DNA from: Grifola frondosa
Lineage: Eukaryota > Basidiomycota > Agaricomycetes > Polyporales > Grifolaceae
NCBI GenBank assembly: GCA_001683735.1
Contig: LUGG01000007.1
Span: 1,736,001 to 1,800,000 of the forward strand
DNA: 64,000 bases
Direction: 5' to 3'
Shown here piece by piece: positions 1-9,157 of the stretch. The notes beneath the pieces were generated by a model, which was not told the DNA's origin, did no database searches, and saw nothing but the letters and a program-made list of their open reading frames with translations. Within the stretch, counting starts at the first letter, position 1. Each line of letters starts with the position of its first letter. Made by a program: the position numbers and the translations under genes.

Positions 1-389
1 GCGCACGTTCGGTCGACGGAGGTTTTGATAAACGTTGGTTTACAAAGGGGGGCAGGAGTTGACATACGCATGGTGGATATTTCTACGAAAGCGATGAGGA
101 GGAGGTGGTGAACGGGCACTTGCTTCGTGAAAATGGGAACAACCACTGGCGTGGGGAAATGTTGGTTTTTCGAGTCGGTATCAACCGCTCACGGTTGATT
201 AATATGAGGCGGATGGATGACCATCGCACGATCATAGCTGCTTCGCGGTGAGTGACTTTGATTTTCTGCGCAGACCTTGAAAATGAATGCTATACAGAGT
301 CGTCGAACTCTGGCATCCTGAAGTATTAACAAAGTGGGTTATGAATGAAGGTTGTGAGCATTGATTCCACATTAATATTCACAATGGTT
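1..389. other. Left edge, no gene seen
   Basis: No coding signal is visible. It contains a 7-bp inverted repeat with a 4-nt loop at 181-198 that could be a Helitron subterminal hairpin, but the expected CTRR terminus is absent next to it. Confidence 0.4.
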
Positions 390-1537
390 TTAAAATTCAC
401 ATACGTATAGAATATGACTGACGGTCCGTCCATACGCCTCGGAGAAAGTTTTGCGTAAAGTGGAGAGACAGCCTTCGTTTACAGTGGATCGACCGGTTGT
501 TGCTCCGTCATGATAATACACTTGTGTCTGGTTGTCCACAAAGCGGTCGTGAAATGGTTTTGCCCTGCATATATAACGCCGCCAAAACACCCCGTCGGTC
601 ACCCTGATTGGTTGGAACTAGCACGGTATTGTCAATTGATATATGGTGTTTGCGCTCACCATCTGTACACGTCTAATATTATAATAGGCGGGGCACAAGT
701 TAACTGGGTAATGACCGGGGCTGAGGACCCACACATACGACAACGCACTCGACAACCCGCCTGGAGTATCTGCTGAATGCAACTGGTCGAAGTCAAACAA
801 TGTGTCGACAAGGAAGTTGTGTTCCACATAAATGGGTAGACGCACCACAAATAACGGTGAACGGTGTCCGTGGCGAATTGTCTCGCACAACCACAAGAGG
901 TACACTGGACCATGCTGGTTCCAAATGGCTGCATGGTTTGCGAGAGAAATTGCAATATTTCAGTCACCGAAGTGGTGGATGCGCCTAGACGTGGGAATAG
1001 AGTTGGATGTAGCAAGTATAAGATGTCGCGCAGTGTGTCACGCGTATATTCTAAATGGTCCGTGTTAGACAGGGATTGTGTGAATCCGGCTCGGAGTATT
1101 TCCATAAGCTCATTGCCGGGAACGAGCGACGCGAACCAACCTGAACCGTTGCCCACAAACAAGTTCCACAACAGCGTTAATACGGAATCATAAGCGCAGC
1201 TCCAATTCATACTGTCCCATTTGAGACCCTGGTGACGGCGTTCGGTTACTTCGCGGGTAAGCTCCCAAACCAATTTTCTTTTCTTCGTGGGAGAAGAACT
1301 GTGGACAGCTTGCCAGTCGGCGGTTTTCGTCACCTTTCGTTTTCTCTCCATTTGCTCATTGCCAGACGAAACTCTGGAAGTGTTGACCGAAGTCGCACAT
1401 GATAACGGAGCCACGGACATGGTCGGTAAAAATTTTAAAAGGATCATGGGAAGTGTTGAATGAACGAACGGAATTTGATGCGATCTCGCTGCGAAAAACG
1501 CGTTCATACGAACGGATAAGTTCAGCTCGATCTCCAC
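390..1537 (-). CDS. C-terminal cysteine-peptidase-like domain of the Helitron protein
   Basis: Two exons. Exon one (about 1537-660) contains a basic linker (MERKRKVTKTADW) and then GLKWDSMNWSCAYDS, a Cys-box like those of papain-fold ubiquitin-specific or OTU-type peptidases. It also has two CxxC-type pairs (CTSCGC; CRVRCRMC). Reading stops at 656, but a good intron at 659-604 (GTGAGC donor, TTGAC branch-like site, CAG acceptor, 56 nt) joins in frame to 603-390. That second exon carries KPFHDRFVDNQTQVYYHDG, a plausible catalytic His with nearby Asp/Asn. How the domain joins the helicase (frameshift or intron near 1350-1440) is unresolved. The assignment rests on Cys- and His-box recognition, so the exact peptidase clan is uncertain. 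Confidence 0.7.
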
Positions 1538-3866
1538 CGACTATCCCTTCAGGCAGCATACCTTTCGATCGCCTGCAAGTAATGTCATCTAATATGTCCA
1601 GCTCTCTGAATTCTCTCCGTAGAGCGCTTGATGCACCGCCACGGAGTTTGCCTTCGTCAAAACCTTCCAAAATGACTGTGCCTTGCAGCGACGCACTGCG
1701 AGAGAACACAGTGTACAGTGACTGATGGTTACGGCAAAACTTTGGTGCATACGTTGTTGGCCGTGTGCGTCCTTGTGAGGCGAAGTCAGTCATCGCGAAA
1801 TTGGGTAACACAGTGACCTGTTCTCGTGAGATTTTAACGACATCATCAGTTTGCATGGTACACGCTATGCGGCATTTACATGCACAATTGGTACAAACAT
1901 TCACAGGTAAACCCTCCAGCTGGACTGCACGCGGTGGCTTAAGAAGCTTGACAAATAAAGTGTCCAGAACGGTTTTGCCAGAAGGGAGGGTGCTGGAATT
2001 CCAGCCGTAAACCTCTGCTTCTGCGCCGTTGGTTACGCATAGTTCAGTAGCTTCGTTGGATTTCAGTAACACGGGCATGCCCACGCAAAGCGACAGAATA
2101 CCAGCATGGTGTTCCGTCAAAGACGGAGCCAAATTCCATAACGCGTTTTGGATCGCGGGGTCAATCGAATTTGTCGATCGCACGGGATCAAACGTTCGAT
2201 CATTCCGACGTTGAGTTGCTCGGACGGACGAACTTTCTGGAGTTTTAGCCCACGTGTCGAGAGAGTAGAAATGGTGCAAGCACTTACCATGCGTGTCTGC
2301 GTATTGCTGCTGTTTCAATTTGTTGATTGCATCACGATGACTATTCCGTGCCGTAATTATAGACACGTCTCGGAAACGCGGGGTGTTGAGTATCTCGTCG
2401 ACGTTCGCTCTGGGAACGACCCTACGGTTCAACAGCGCAATGTCTTCCTTTGTACAACATTTGTACCTCATATTAGACAGTGCAGTTTGAAACGCATTGT
2501 CTTCATCACTTACGCCTGTTTGACGCATATTTTGTTTCAATATGACGACAGTGGTGAAACTGTGCCATAACGCCTTACCGATAGCATTACGTTGTTCGTG
2601 CGGTTTTTGAGCAGAGGACCAGGCATTCACACTGTCACTGTACAATGGGGTTTGTCCTCCTCCCGCCGGCGGTAACTGCCCGAAATCGCCCGCAAGCAAC
2701 ACACTTTTGCCCCCAAACGATTGTTCTGGGTTACTAAACGCCTTAGTCAGTTGCGAACTAATCCGGTATAGATCTGAACAGGATACCATCGACACTTCGT
2801 CAATGAAAACCAAATCAACCCGACTGAATCGGCCTCTAACTTTTTCCAATGCACTTATACTTGCGTGGCTGTTATCAATAGATTGATGCCCGAAACCGAG
2901 GACGGAATGGTAAGTAGCTCCATCAATTAAAGACGCACTACTGCCGGTGGGCCCCAATACCGCGAACCGGTATTCTTCGCCACAACACACGAGGTAGTAG
3001 GTGAGAGAAGAGACGACACGTGACTTACCTGTCCCGCCCATTCCACCTAGGTACATGCGTAATGGTTCTGACGAGTGATGTATCAAATGCATTGCGGCTA
3101 TTTCAAATGCGCGTAATTGCTCTTCGTTCAAACTAAACGTGTCGGCAACCTCATGCAATATCTGTACACGACTATCTTGTGGGCCTCTAGAGGTATCTAA
3201 ACCGTGGCGTATAAGTCTATCCCAATCCGCTTGAGTAATCACCCGCACGGGTGTTTCCTTGGCGCGCACACTCACGAACCCAGTCGCGACGACGTCTATG
3301 CGAGATTTTCGTTCCGTACGTACATAGCCTTCACGTCGTGCAATTTCATCGCGTTTTGCACAATCCAATAACGCTTTCCATTCTACAGCGGTCTTCGAGG
3401 TATTGGAATATGGAAGCGAGGCTGCATCTGCGCTGGTAAGCGCAACGCCTGTATTGTTTTTGCCAGAGGTTCGTGTTGTGGACATCATATTCGTAATGTG
3501 AGCCATTTCTGTTCGAATCTTCATCGTGTGTTTCCCAATTTCACAACCAGATTCAGACAACAATTGTGCCATATCGCTTTCGGTATTCTTATCCTCTTGA
3601 GCTTCAGCACAGTCAGCGGAACCGCCGTCCTCGTGACTATTGCTCATGAATCCAAATGCAAAAGTCTCTCCCGCAGCTCGTCTCTGAGCCGCAAAATCGT
3701 CTCGTGCGTCAAGACATTCATACAGAACATTCATGTTTTGCATGACCTTTACATGTTGTGGTTCGAACTCGGTGTGCTCAAATGTTTTTTCCCATGTAGC
3801 GTTTTCCGCTCTCAAATCTGTTCCAGAGCGCCAACCAGTTGGATTGAACAGAACCAGCATGGTCAT
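1356..3866 (-). CDS. Helitron Pif1-type DNA helicase domain
   Basis: An 836-codon frame containing a superfamily-1B Pif1-like helicase, the unwinding module of Helitron transposases. The Walker A motif is GGMGGTGKS (about residue 275). Walker B is VFIDEVSM, and the following motif LLAGDFGQLPP is characteristic of Pif1. Towards the C-terminus, TDFASQGRTRPTTYAP and VFSRSASLQGTVIL correspond to motifs V and VI. The start at MTMLVLFNPTGWRSG is internal to the family alignment and continues the Rep block after a frame change. The end drifts into non-family sequence after about residue 815, where the correct frame passes to the peptidase-like block. Confidence 0.92.
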   Translation of the reverse strand: MTMLVLFNPTGWRSGTDLRAENATWEKTFEHTEFEPQHVKVMQNMNVLYECLDARDDFAAQRRAAGETFAFGFMSNSHEDGGSADCAEAQEDKNTESDMAQLLSESGCEIGKHTMKIRTEMAHITNMMSTTRTSGKNNTGVALTSADAASLPYSNTSKTAVEWKALLDCAKRDEIARREGYVRTERKSRIDVVATGFVSVRAKETPVRVITQADWDRLIRHGLDTSRGPQDSRVQILHEVADTFSLNEEQLRAFEIAAMHLIHHSSEPLRMYLGGMGGTGKSRVVSSLTYYLVCCGEEYRFAVLGPTGSSASLIDGATYHSVLGFGHQSIDNSHASISALEKVRGRFSRVDLVFIDEVSMVSCSDLYRISSQLTKAFSNPEQSFGGKSVLLAGDFGQLPPAGGGQTPLYSDSVNAWSSAQKPHEQRNAIGKALWHSFTTVVILKQNMRQTGVSDEDNAFQTALSNMRYKCCTKEDIALLNRRVVPRANVDEILNTPRFRDVSIITARNSHRDAINKLKQQQYADTHGKCLHHFYSLDTWAKTPESSSVRATQRRNDRTFDPVRSTNSIDPAIQNALWNLAPSLTEHHAGILSLCVGMPVLLKSNEATELCVTNGAEAEVYGWNSSTLPSGKTVLDTLFVKLLKPPRAVQLEGLPVNVCTNCACKCRIACTMQTDDVVKISREQVTVLPNFAMTDFASQGRTRPTTYAPKFCRNHQSLYTVFSRSASLQGTVILEGFDEGKLRGGASSALRREFRELDILDDITCRRSKGMLPEGIVGGDRAELIRSYERVFRSEIASNSVRSFNTSHDPFKIFTDHVRGSVIMCDFGQHFQSFVWQ

Positions 3867-6352
3867 ACAATATTCCTCCTATCTCTGCAATCTCTTCTGG
3901 GTAACGTACCTCCCACGAACGATAACAAGATGTTGGCGGAATTTGCTACTGTGCTCACGCCATGAGTAGATGCTGATGGATGCCCGTGTAGAAATGGATA
4001 CGGACCCCTCGTATTCAGTGGATCCCTCGGAAGCGACCCGGTTTCGTTGTCATGTTCCATGGCGTCATTGGTAGAACATGTGCGTTGATCTGCCTTGCCG
4101 TTCGCCGAAACTTTGCTGATTTTTGTGGTTCGCAAATACTCATACAGTGAAACGTGCTCATAATGCGTCGGACGATACACATAGTCGTTTACACGGCTCA
4201 TCGGAACCACTCCATTAGCGGTATGGCCTACAACAACGGAGTCGTAATCTGCATTATGCGCGAATCGCGTTTTGTCAGACACCCATGCGCTGCCCATTGC
4301 TCTGTACACGTATGTTTTCCAGAAGAATACCTTGAAAGTGTTGCCAGTGTAGTGATCAGGTTGACCTAAAAGGTAAGCACAAGCGGCTGGGCCGCCCGTT
4401 TCTTGTAACACACTGAGCGCGTTGACAACTTTAGTGATCAGAGCCCTCGCAGCTTGTTCCTTTACATTGTGAGCTTCTAGTACACTGTCCCGATGACGAT
4501 CAAGGACAGTGCGCACCGTCTCAAAGAAGGTGTGAGTGTTGAGATTGCTTTTCGTTATATAATCGGTAATATATGCCACTATAGCTTTCACTTGGGTTCC
4601 CGACAACAAACATGTCACGTCTGTATTACAACGCAACGTGTACGACAGCACTGGATTGTACGTATTTATCCAAGGTTCCATCTTTCGAAATCTGATTGCT
4701 CCACTTTCCATATCGACCATTGTCTCTGGACGGGTATCTCTTGGGAAGCGTGCCCTACAATAGTCCGGTTGTCCATTGCATCGTCGTCGAATACATCCTT
4801 TGCGATGTTCTGGGTCGTGGCGATTGGAAACATAAATTATTTCGTCTGTGCTTTCTTGGAAGCTACGGTGCCAAACTTTTAACTGTTCGTCATCCAATTG
4901 TTCTGCAGGTGCACATGGCAACGTCGTCGCGGGATCTCGAGCACATGTTACACGTGTCGCCACATCCGCCATATCTCCTGTTTGGAAATCGCCTGTTTGA
5001 CAATTCTCCAGCCAACGCAACAGCTCTGCCCGAAACACATGATCACCAATAATGCGCTCACGCATGGCTTGCGGACTTAAACCACATTTGATCCAAAGCA
5101 ACAAATGAAGGTGCAAGGTGAGTCTCCCTTGTTCTTCCACTGTACCATAATATGATTCTGTGTGCCCAAACAATCCCGGTTCATCACCTTTGACCCGTAA
5201 AATGACGTCGAGAAACGTTTCCACCATGCGGTGAAAAAACCTCGCACAGGCAACAGGATTACTAGCAATTGCTCTCATACGTTGTGCGACATCCGGAAGA
5301 TCAGGTGAGTGGCTCCAAAGATCGATTTTTTCGCCGCTATAATATAAACACAACGGGTGTTTGAAATCCACTGGTGCAAACGTGATAAAAAACACCGGCA
5401 CGCCTTTGGCAATAATCAAAGACTTAATTTCATTGCGCTGATATTTACGGTTTGTAGCTGATCCTTGAACATGGCCCGCAACATGGTCGACAATGGATAT
5501 CAGTTCAAAACATTGTTTTTCTGCATCTGTCTCCGGCTGCACGTATTGATTTTTTTGCCCTCGCTTGATCAAGTTGTCTAATGCATCCCGGTCTACATTT
5601 AGAATCTTCTCCGCTACGTTGTCAAAGTTGCGTCGCGAAGTCAAGAGAAAACTGCCACTGGCACTCCCCCGAATCTGTTCCTGATTGAATGCGACAAACG
5701 GAAAGCACTGGTCCGTTTGAAACCGACGGTCCGCATACATCAAGAGGTGACGTACATGTTCAATACGGTCCAACCGTGTACAAATATAACTGTTTTCAAA
5801 GCCCCCCAGTCCATACGGGAAAAGCCACGGAAACATCCCGGGGTATAATTTCGGGTTGTGGTATATAGACTCCGTGTTGGCTTCATGTCCATACCCAAGT
5901 GCCCCGCCCCCGTCCTCCCAATGTTTAATGGCAACTGCCTTTTTGGCGTCGTACGTCATTGTCGCAAACTCACGCCCACTGAGCCCATGTACTGTAAAAG
6001 AGCAATCCCCATTTGTGGTTCCACGCTCTTCCTCTAGCTTGTTCACTGCCATGCTTTCTGCCGGAGTTGAAGCATCGCCGACTTTATGCAACACTGCGAC
6101 CGGCGGAGTCGACGACGAATATAACCTGAGATTTTCTTCCGACAGCGTAACATCAACGTACTCCGGATGGTTCAACATCAACCATCTTAGTGCTGCCCGC
6201 ACACTGTTCTGTCGAACCACGAATGGTGTTCGTTTATAATCATCAGCGGTGGGTTCACAGGAGCCTATGAACATGATTGCTAAACATTCATCCATTTCGT
6301 CAGGATGCGGTGGCAAAACACTACATACACGTGCGACCGGTTGCGAAAACAT
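3863..6352 (-). CDS. Helitron Rep-like domain (replication initiator part)
   Basis: An 829-codon open frame holding the Helitron-like N-terminal/Rep region, which in this family nicks and joins single-stranded DNA during rolling-circle transposition. Visible landmarks are the opening VLPPHPDEMDECLAIMF and RTPFVVRQNSVRAALRWL, the segment YPGMFPWLFPYGLGGF, and a downstream His-rich core (RLTLHLHLLLWIKCGL) where the Rep HUH motif is expected. IVAYITDYITKSN follows and carries a plausible catalytic Tyr. The apparent ATG is not the real start: homologous coding sequence continues upstream in another frame. The frame ends at LPRRDCRDRRNIV, where homologues run straight into the helicase, so the stop at 3863 is probably caused by a one-base shift. 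Confidence 0.88.
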   Translation of the reverse strand: MFSQPVARVCSVLPPHPDEMDECLAIMFIGSCEPTADDYKRTPFVVRQNSVRAALRWLMLNHPEYVDVTLSEENLRLYSSSTPPVAVLHKVGDASTPAESMAVNKLEEERGTTNGDCSFTVHGLSGREFATMTYDAKKAVAIKHWEDGGGALGYGHEANTESIYHNPKLYPGMFPWLFPYGLGGFENSYICTRLDRIEHVRHLLMYADRRFQTDQCFPFVAFNQEQIRGSASGSFLLTSRRNFDNVAEKILNVDRDALDNLIKRGQKNQYVQPETDAEKQCFELISIVDHVAGHVQGSATNRKYQRNEIKSLIIAKGVPVFFITFAPVDFKHPLCLYYSGEKIDLWSHSPDLPDVAQRMRAIASNPVACARFFHRMVETFLDVILRVKGDEPGLFGHTESYYGTVEEQGRLTLHLHLLLWIKCGLSPQAMRERIIGDHVFRAELLRWLENCQTGDFQTGDMADVATRVTCARDPATTLPCAPAEQLDDEQLKVWHRSFQESTDEIIYVSNRHDPEHRKGCIRRRCNGQPDYCRARFPRDTRPETMVDMESGAIRFRKMEPWINTYNPVLSYTLRCNTDVTCLLSGTQVKAIVAYITDYITKSNLNTHTFFETVRTVLDRHRDSVLEAHNVKEQAARALITKVVNALSVLQETGGPAACAYLLGQPDHYTGNTFKVFFWKTYVYRAMGSAWVSDKTRFAHNADYDSVVVGHTANGVVPMSRVNDYVYRPTHYEHVSLYEYLRTTKISKVSANGKADQRTCSTNDAMEHDNETGSLPRDPLNTRGPYPFLHGHPSASTHGVSTVANSANILLSFVGGTLPRRDCRDRRNIV

Positions 6353-7075
6353 AATCGCATTAGCGCAAAGTTTCCGTGTCCCTTCGTCACCTTCGCAACA
6401 AAGTAATTGTGGCGAACTCTAGCAATTAACATTCGTTCCATGAAATTAAGACAAGCTAGCTGATCTGGCACCTTGCCCAACCACAATCCGTTTGCTAATG
6501 CGTGTTTGGGAAGCTTATGCCGTCTCAATGATTTCAGACAACCGCAACACACGTCTACATATTGAACGCCGTCCTTGGTCTGCACACCCTCTTCATACAA
6601 TATAGGTCCTTTTAAACCATCCACTGCTTCTGTAACACTTAAACGTTCACGTAAATTCATGCCTACATCATCCCTGGTTAACGGCGACAAATCAACGTCT
6701 GAACTTCGTTCGTGACGCAGGTCACTCAATTTCGTTAACCGTCCACATACGGCACAAGGCCTCAACTGTGTGGGATGGGTGCATAGCATTGCACCACGCC
6801 CGGACAAACTTCGATTGATCGCGCATATTCATTGCACGCGGCGGAAACGACGACGCGGACATGGCGGGCGAACTTCCCCCCTGCAAGATACGCGCTTCAC
6901 TTCGAAGCCCCCCAACCACGGCCCGCAGTTGACATCACAGACATGCCGGAGCATTTGTTCTTTCATACCCGCCACCGTGCGATGTGTCCTTGCAAATCTC
7001 AAGTGATGAATGGAAGCTAACTCAATCACATATTTCCGACTAAGCCGGTGTACCACGTCCCGCAACGGAACTTGA
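6280..7075 (-). pseudogene. Helitron transposase N-terminal region (DUF6570-like)
   Basis: Three overlapping minus-strand frames together give the N-terminal region of a Helitron protein. Frame one (about 7065-6880) has HVCDVNC, a likely zinc-binding pair. Frame two (about 6860-6765) is a linker. Frame three (6807-6382) has CAVCGRLTKL followed by LPKHALANGLWLGKVPD and ERMLIARVRHNYFVAKV, typical of the region just before the Rep domain in fungal Helitrons. Moving from frame two to three needs one base removed near 6760. Moving into the next block needs one base added near 6380, where the frame KLCANAIMFSQP continues directly into the Rep block. No single start codon can be chosen. Either the element is decayed or the consensus has indels. 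Confidence 0.75.
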
Positions 7076-7676
7076 CCACCACAGTGGGCAAACCGAACGC
7101 TTGCGCAGCGTCCGCGGTGCGAAACGCACCGATATAATGGCTATGCCACCTTCCCCGACCGGGAGCTCTCCGTAGATGACAGTGTGCCTCCTGAGTTCCT
7201 GCACTGGAAAAACAATTCGCATCTTTCCGGAATGGCGTTCTTGCTTCCTTCTTTGAGCTGGAGTTACAAATTGAGTGAGAATGCGACGAGAGTAGGCGGA
7301 GTCTTACCTTGATATAGCATCTGCTACGACACTCGGAATTTCAGACATGCCTTGCAACAACCAACACTCGGCACTGCCACCAATTCAAAGATAAGTTCAC
7401 ACCGCAAATCATGTCAGCCGTATTGCATACGGTAGATACTCACATTGTATGTTTCTTTTCAATTCTGGGTTGTTGCGACTTTCATGGGGTAGCTTCAGGT
7501 CAAGGCAACAACTCAGGGGCCACCTTCGAGCCAACAATCCAGGGGCCTCACTCCCCGTTCATTTCAAGCCACAGCGGAACGAAGTAAACTGCGATCACGT
7601 GAAGCGCCTCTTACCCAATCCGTCGATTTGTCCAACAAATTCACGTGACATGAGCCAACATTTGCCCATTAATGAT

Positions 7677-7696
7677 CCGATTCCAGTGGGAATCGG
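7677..7696. repeat. Perfect 8-bp hairpin
   Basis: CCGATTCC, loop AGTG, GGAATCGG. It has the size of a Helitron 3' subterminal hairpin, but no CTRR tetranucleotide lies 10-12 nt away on either strand, so its role is unknown. Confidence 0.6.
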
Positions 7697-7997
7697 AACA
7701 AGACAGCAGTCACCTGACCTTGTTATTGCACGGCATTCCCTTGTATGGAATTATACCCCCACAGTCACCTGATCTGATGGCTCCTGCACACCTGCCATGT
7801 ACATGCAAACTGTTCTCGTCACTAGTGTTCGTTCTGAAACGCTTTCGTCCACCTGAACGAATGCCGTCATGTGTGATTAAGCACAGAGCGGGTTGTGCAA
7901 GATCTGCATTAGAATGACCAGGCGCACTGCGCTTGACATCAAGAACTCGTGAGATTAGTCAGCCGAGAGGTGAATCGGACTTTGGCGGGCGGAGCAG

Positions 7998-8013
7998 CGG
8001 CGCTGCAGCGCCG
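7998..8013. repeat. 16-bp perfect GC palindrome
   Basis: CGGCGCTGCAGCGCCG, flanked by GGCGGGCGGAGC on the left and a C6 run on the right. It stands out in AT-richer surroundings and is of the type seen near Helitron 3' ends. The sequence following it (CCCCCCAAGTAG) lacks a CTRR. Confidence 0.6.
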
Positions 8014-9157
8014 GCACCCCCCAAGTAGTCATGTTGTCTCGAAGCCTGTATGTCTGAAGACCCTCTCTCGACCTGCCTGTCTGTGGCTCTCACCGCGTGC
8101 TGTGACATATGTGCAGGAATATGTATCGACTTTGCCAGCGTTCGTGAGTGGTACTGCTAATTGCAGCCTTCCAATTGTTACACCACGAACTCACTTGATA
8201 CCAATCGAAAATTCGACAGGACATGCATGCACGGAGCGCCTCTGCGTTTGGGGTAACTGCGGAACGCAGAAGAGAGATGATACCGACGAGCGGGAGCCAT
8301 TGATAGAGAATGCCGAGCCAGGTCCGAAGCCGCCGATGCAAAGCACTAGTGCCCCGTCGTAATGCCCAGCAAAGAGACGTTGTTGGTTGGTGCTGTTTTC
8401 TGAACTGTCAGGCGCGGCTATCTAAGCTGTTTCGCAGCAGCGTCTGTCTTGAAGCTATACACAGGGCGGCTATGTTGTGATTTAACGTAACAGAGTCGCC
8501 GTCACTGACAATCACGATAGTACACTCTTGTACAGTACTGTTCACATGAACGAATACGATTTCCATGTAGCTAATATGGTACAAACGTGGGGAATCAGAA
8601 GTACCAATGATAGCCCCATATCGTTAGTTTGCAAGTTCGTCCAAACCACTGCTGGTAAGTCCGCTCCACCATCTACGCCACTGAAGATGGGTCGAAGAGT
8701 TTGCCATGCGAAAAATTGGCGAATGATGGTTTCAATGCGACAAAAAAGTCTCTACGAATTCATATAGCCAAGTTCACGTAAACCCGGTCCCTGCACCGCT
8801 ATTTCTAGAATCACAAGTTATGACCATTTAGTACCGCTGTCATTTTATTCTACAAGGACATGAACATCTTAATGACTTGAGATGATGAGAGAAACACATA
8901 TATGTCGTACGGCGTTCTGTGCACGCAAGAAATGTATATCAGAGAAGAGTCAGCCGTCGAGGGCGATAATTATCCCCTGCGGCGTTGAAGGGCAGCTGAT
9001 CGCAAGGCGCCCAGATATTGCGACGGCACTATCTACGCCCAGCGAAAACATGTCGTTTTACGGCTCATGATGGGGACTATTCGGCATTATTGTTATAACA
9101 GAAGAGTCGGATGTCAACAATGCCGCACCCATGACGGTCGTGAACTAAGACTGCATT

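Larger units (their letters stand above)
390..7080 (-). mobile_element. Helitron rolling-circle transposon (autonomous type, frame-broken)
   Basis: Four consecutive minus-strand coding blocks follow the order expected of a fungal Helitron transposase: a Cys-containing N-terminal region, the Helitron-like Rep region, a Pif1-type helicase, and a C-terminal peptidase-like domain. The blocks abut or overlap but lie in different frames. Single-base frame changes can be placed near 6760, 6380 and 3870, and one more frame change or intron lies near 1350-1440. As assembled it therefore cannot make one protein. I could not place the termini: no convincing CTRR 3' end with hairpin lies left of 390, and no TC 5' end is clear right of 7080. 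A 7-bp hairpin at 181-198 (TCAACCG, 4-nt loop, CGGTTGA) is the best left-end candidate, but no CTRR follows it. Confidence 0.9.
7081..9157. other. Gene-poor stretch between Helitron and DUF6534 gene
   Basis: No gene is recognised. A 137-codon plus frame (7949-8362) has no family resemblance I know and overlaps a GC palindrome. Short features here are the hairpin at 7677-7696, two copies of CAGTCACCTGA about 50 bp apart (near 7708 and 7759), and the palindrome at 7998-8013. It may be Helitron flank or older transposon debris. Confidence 0.4.

Noticed and set aside
181..198. Helitron 3' terminal hairpin
   Set aside because: Stem is present but no CTRR end or insertion A/T context follows, so I did not use it as a boundary.
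618..659. Intron 659-618 in the Helitron C-terminal domain
   Set aside because: This 42-nt alternative leads to a stop six codons later; the 659-604 intron keeps frame into conserved sequence.
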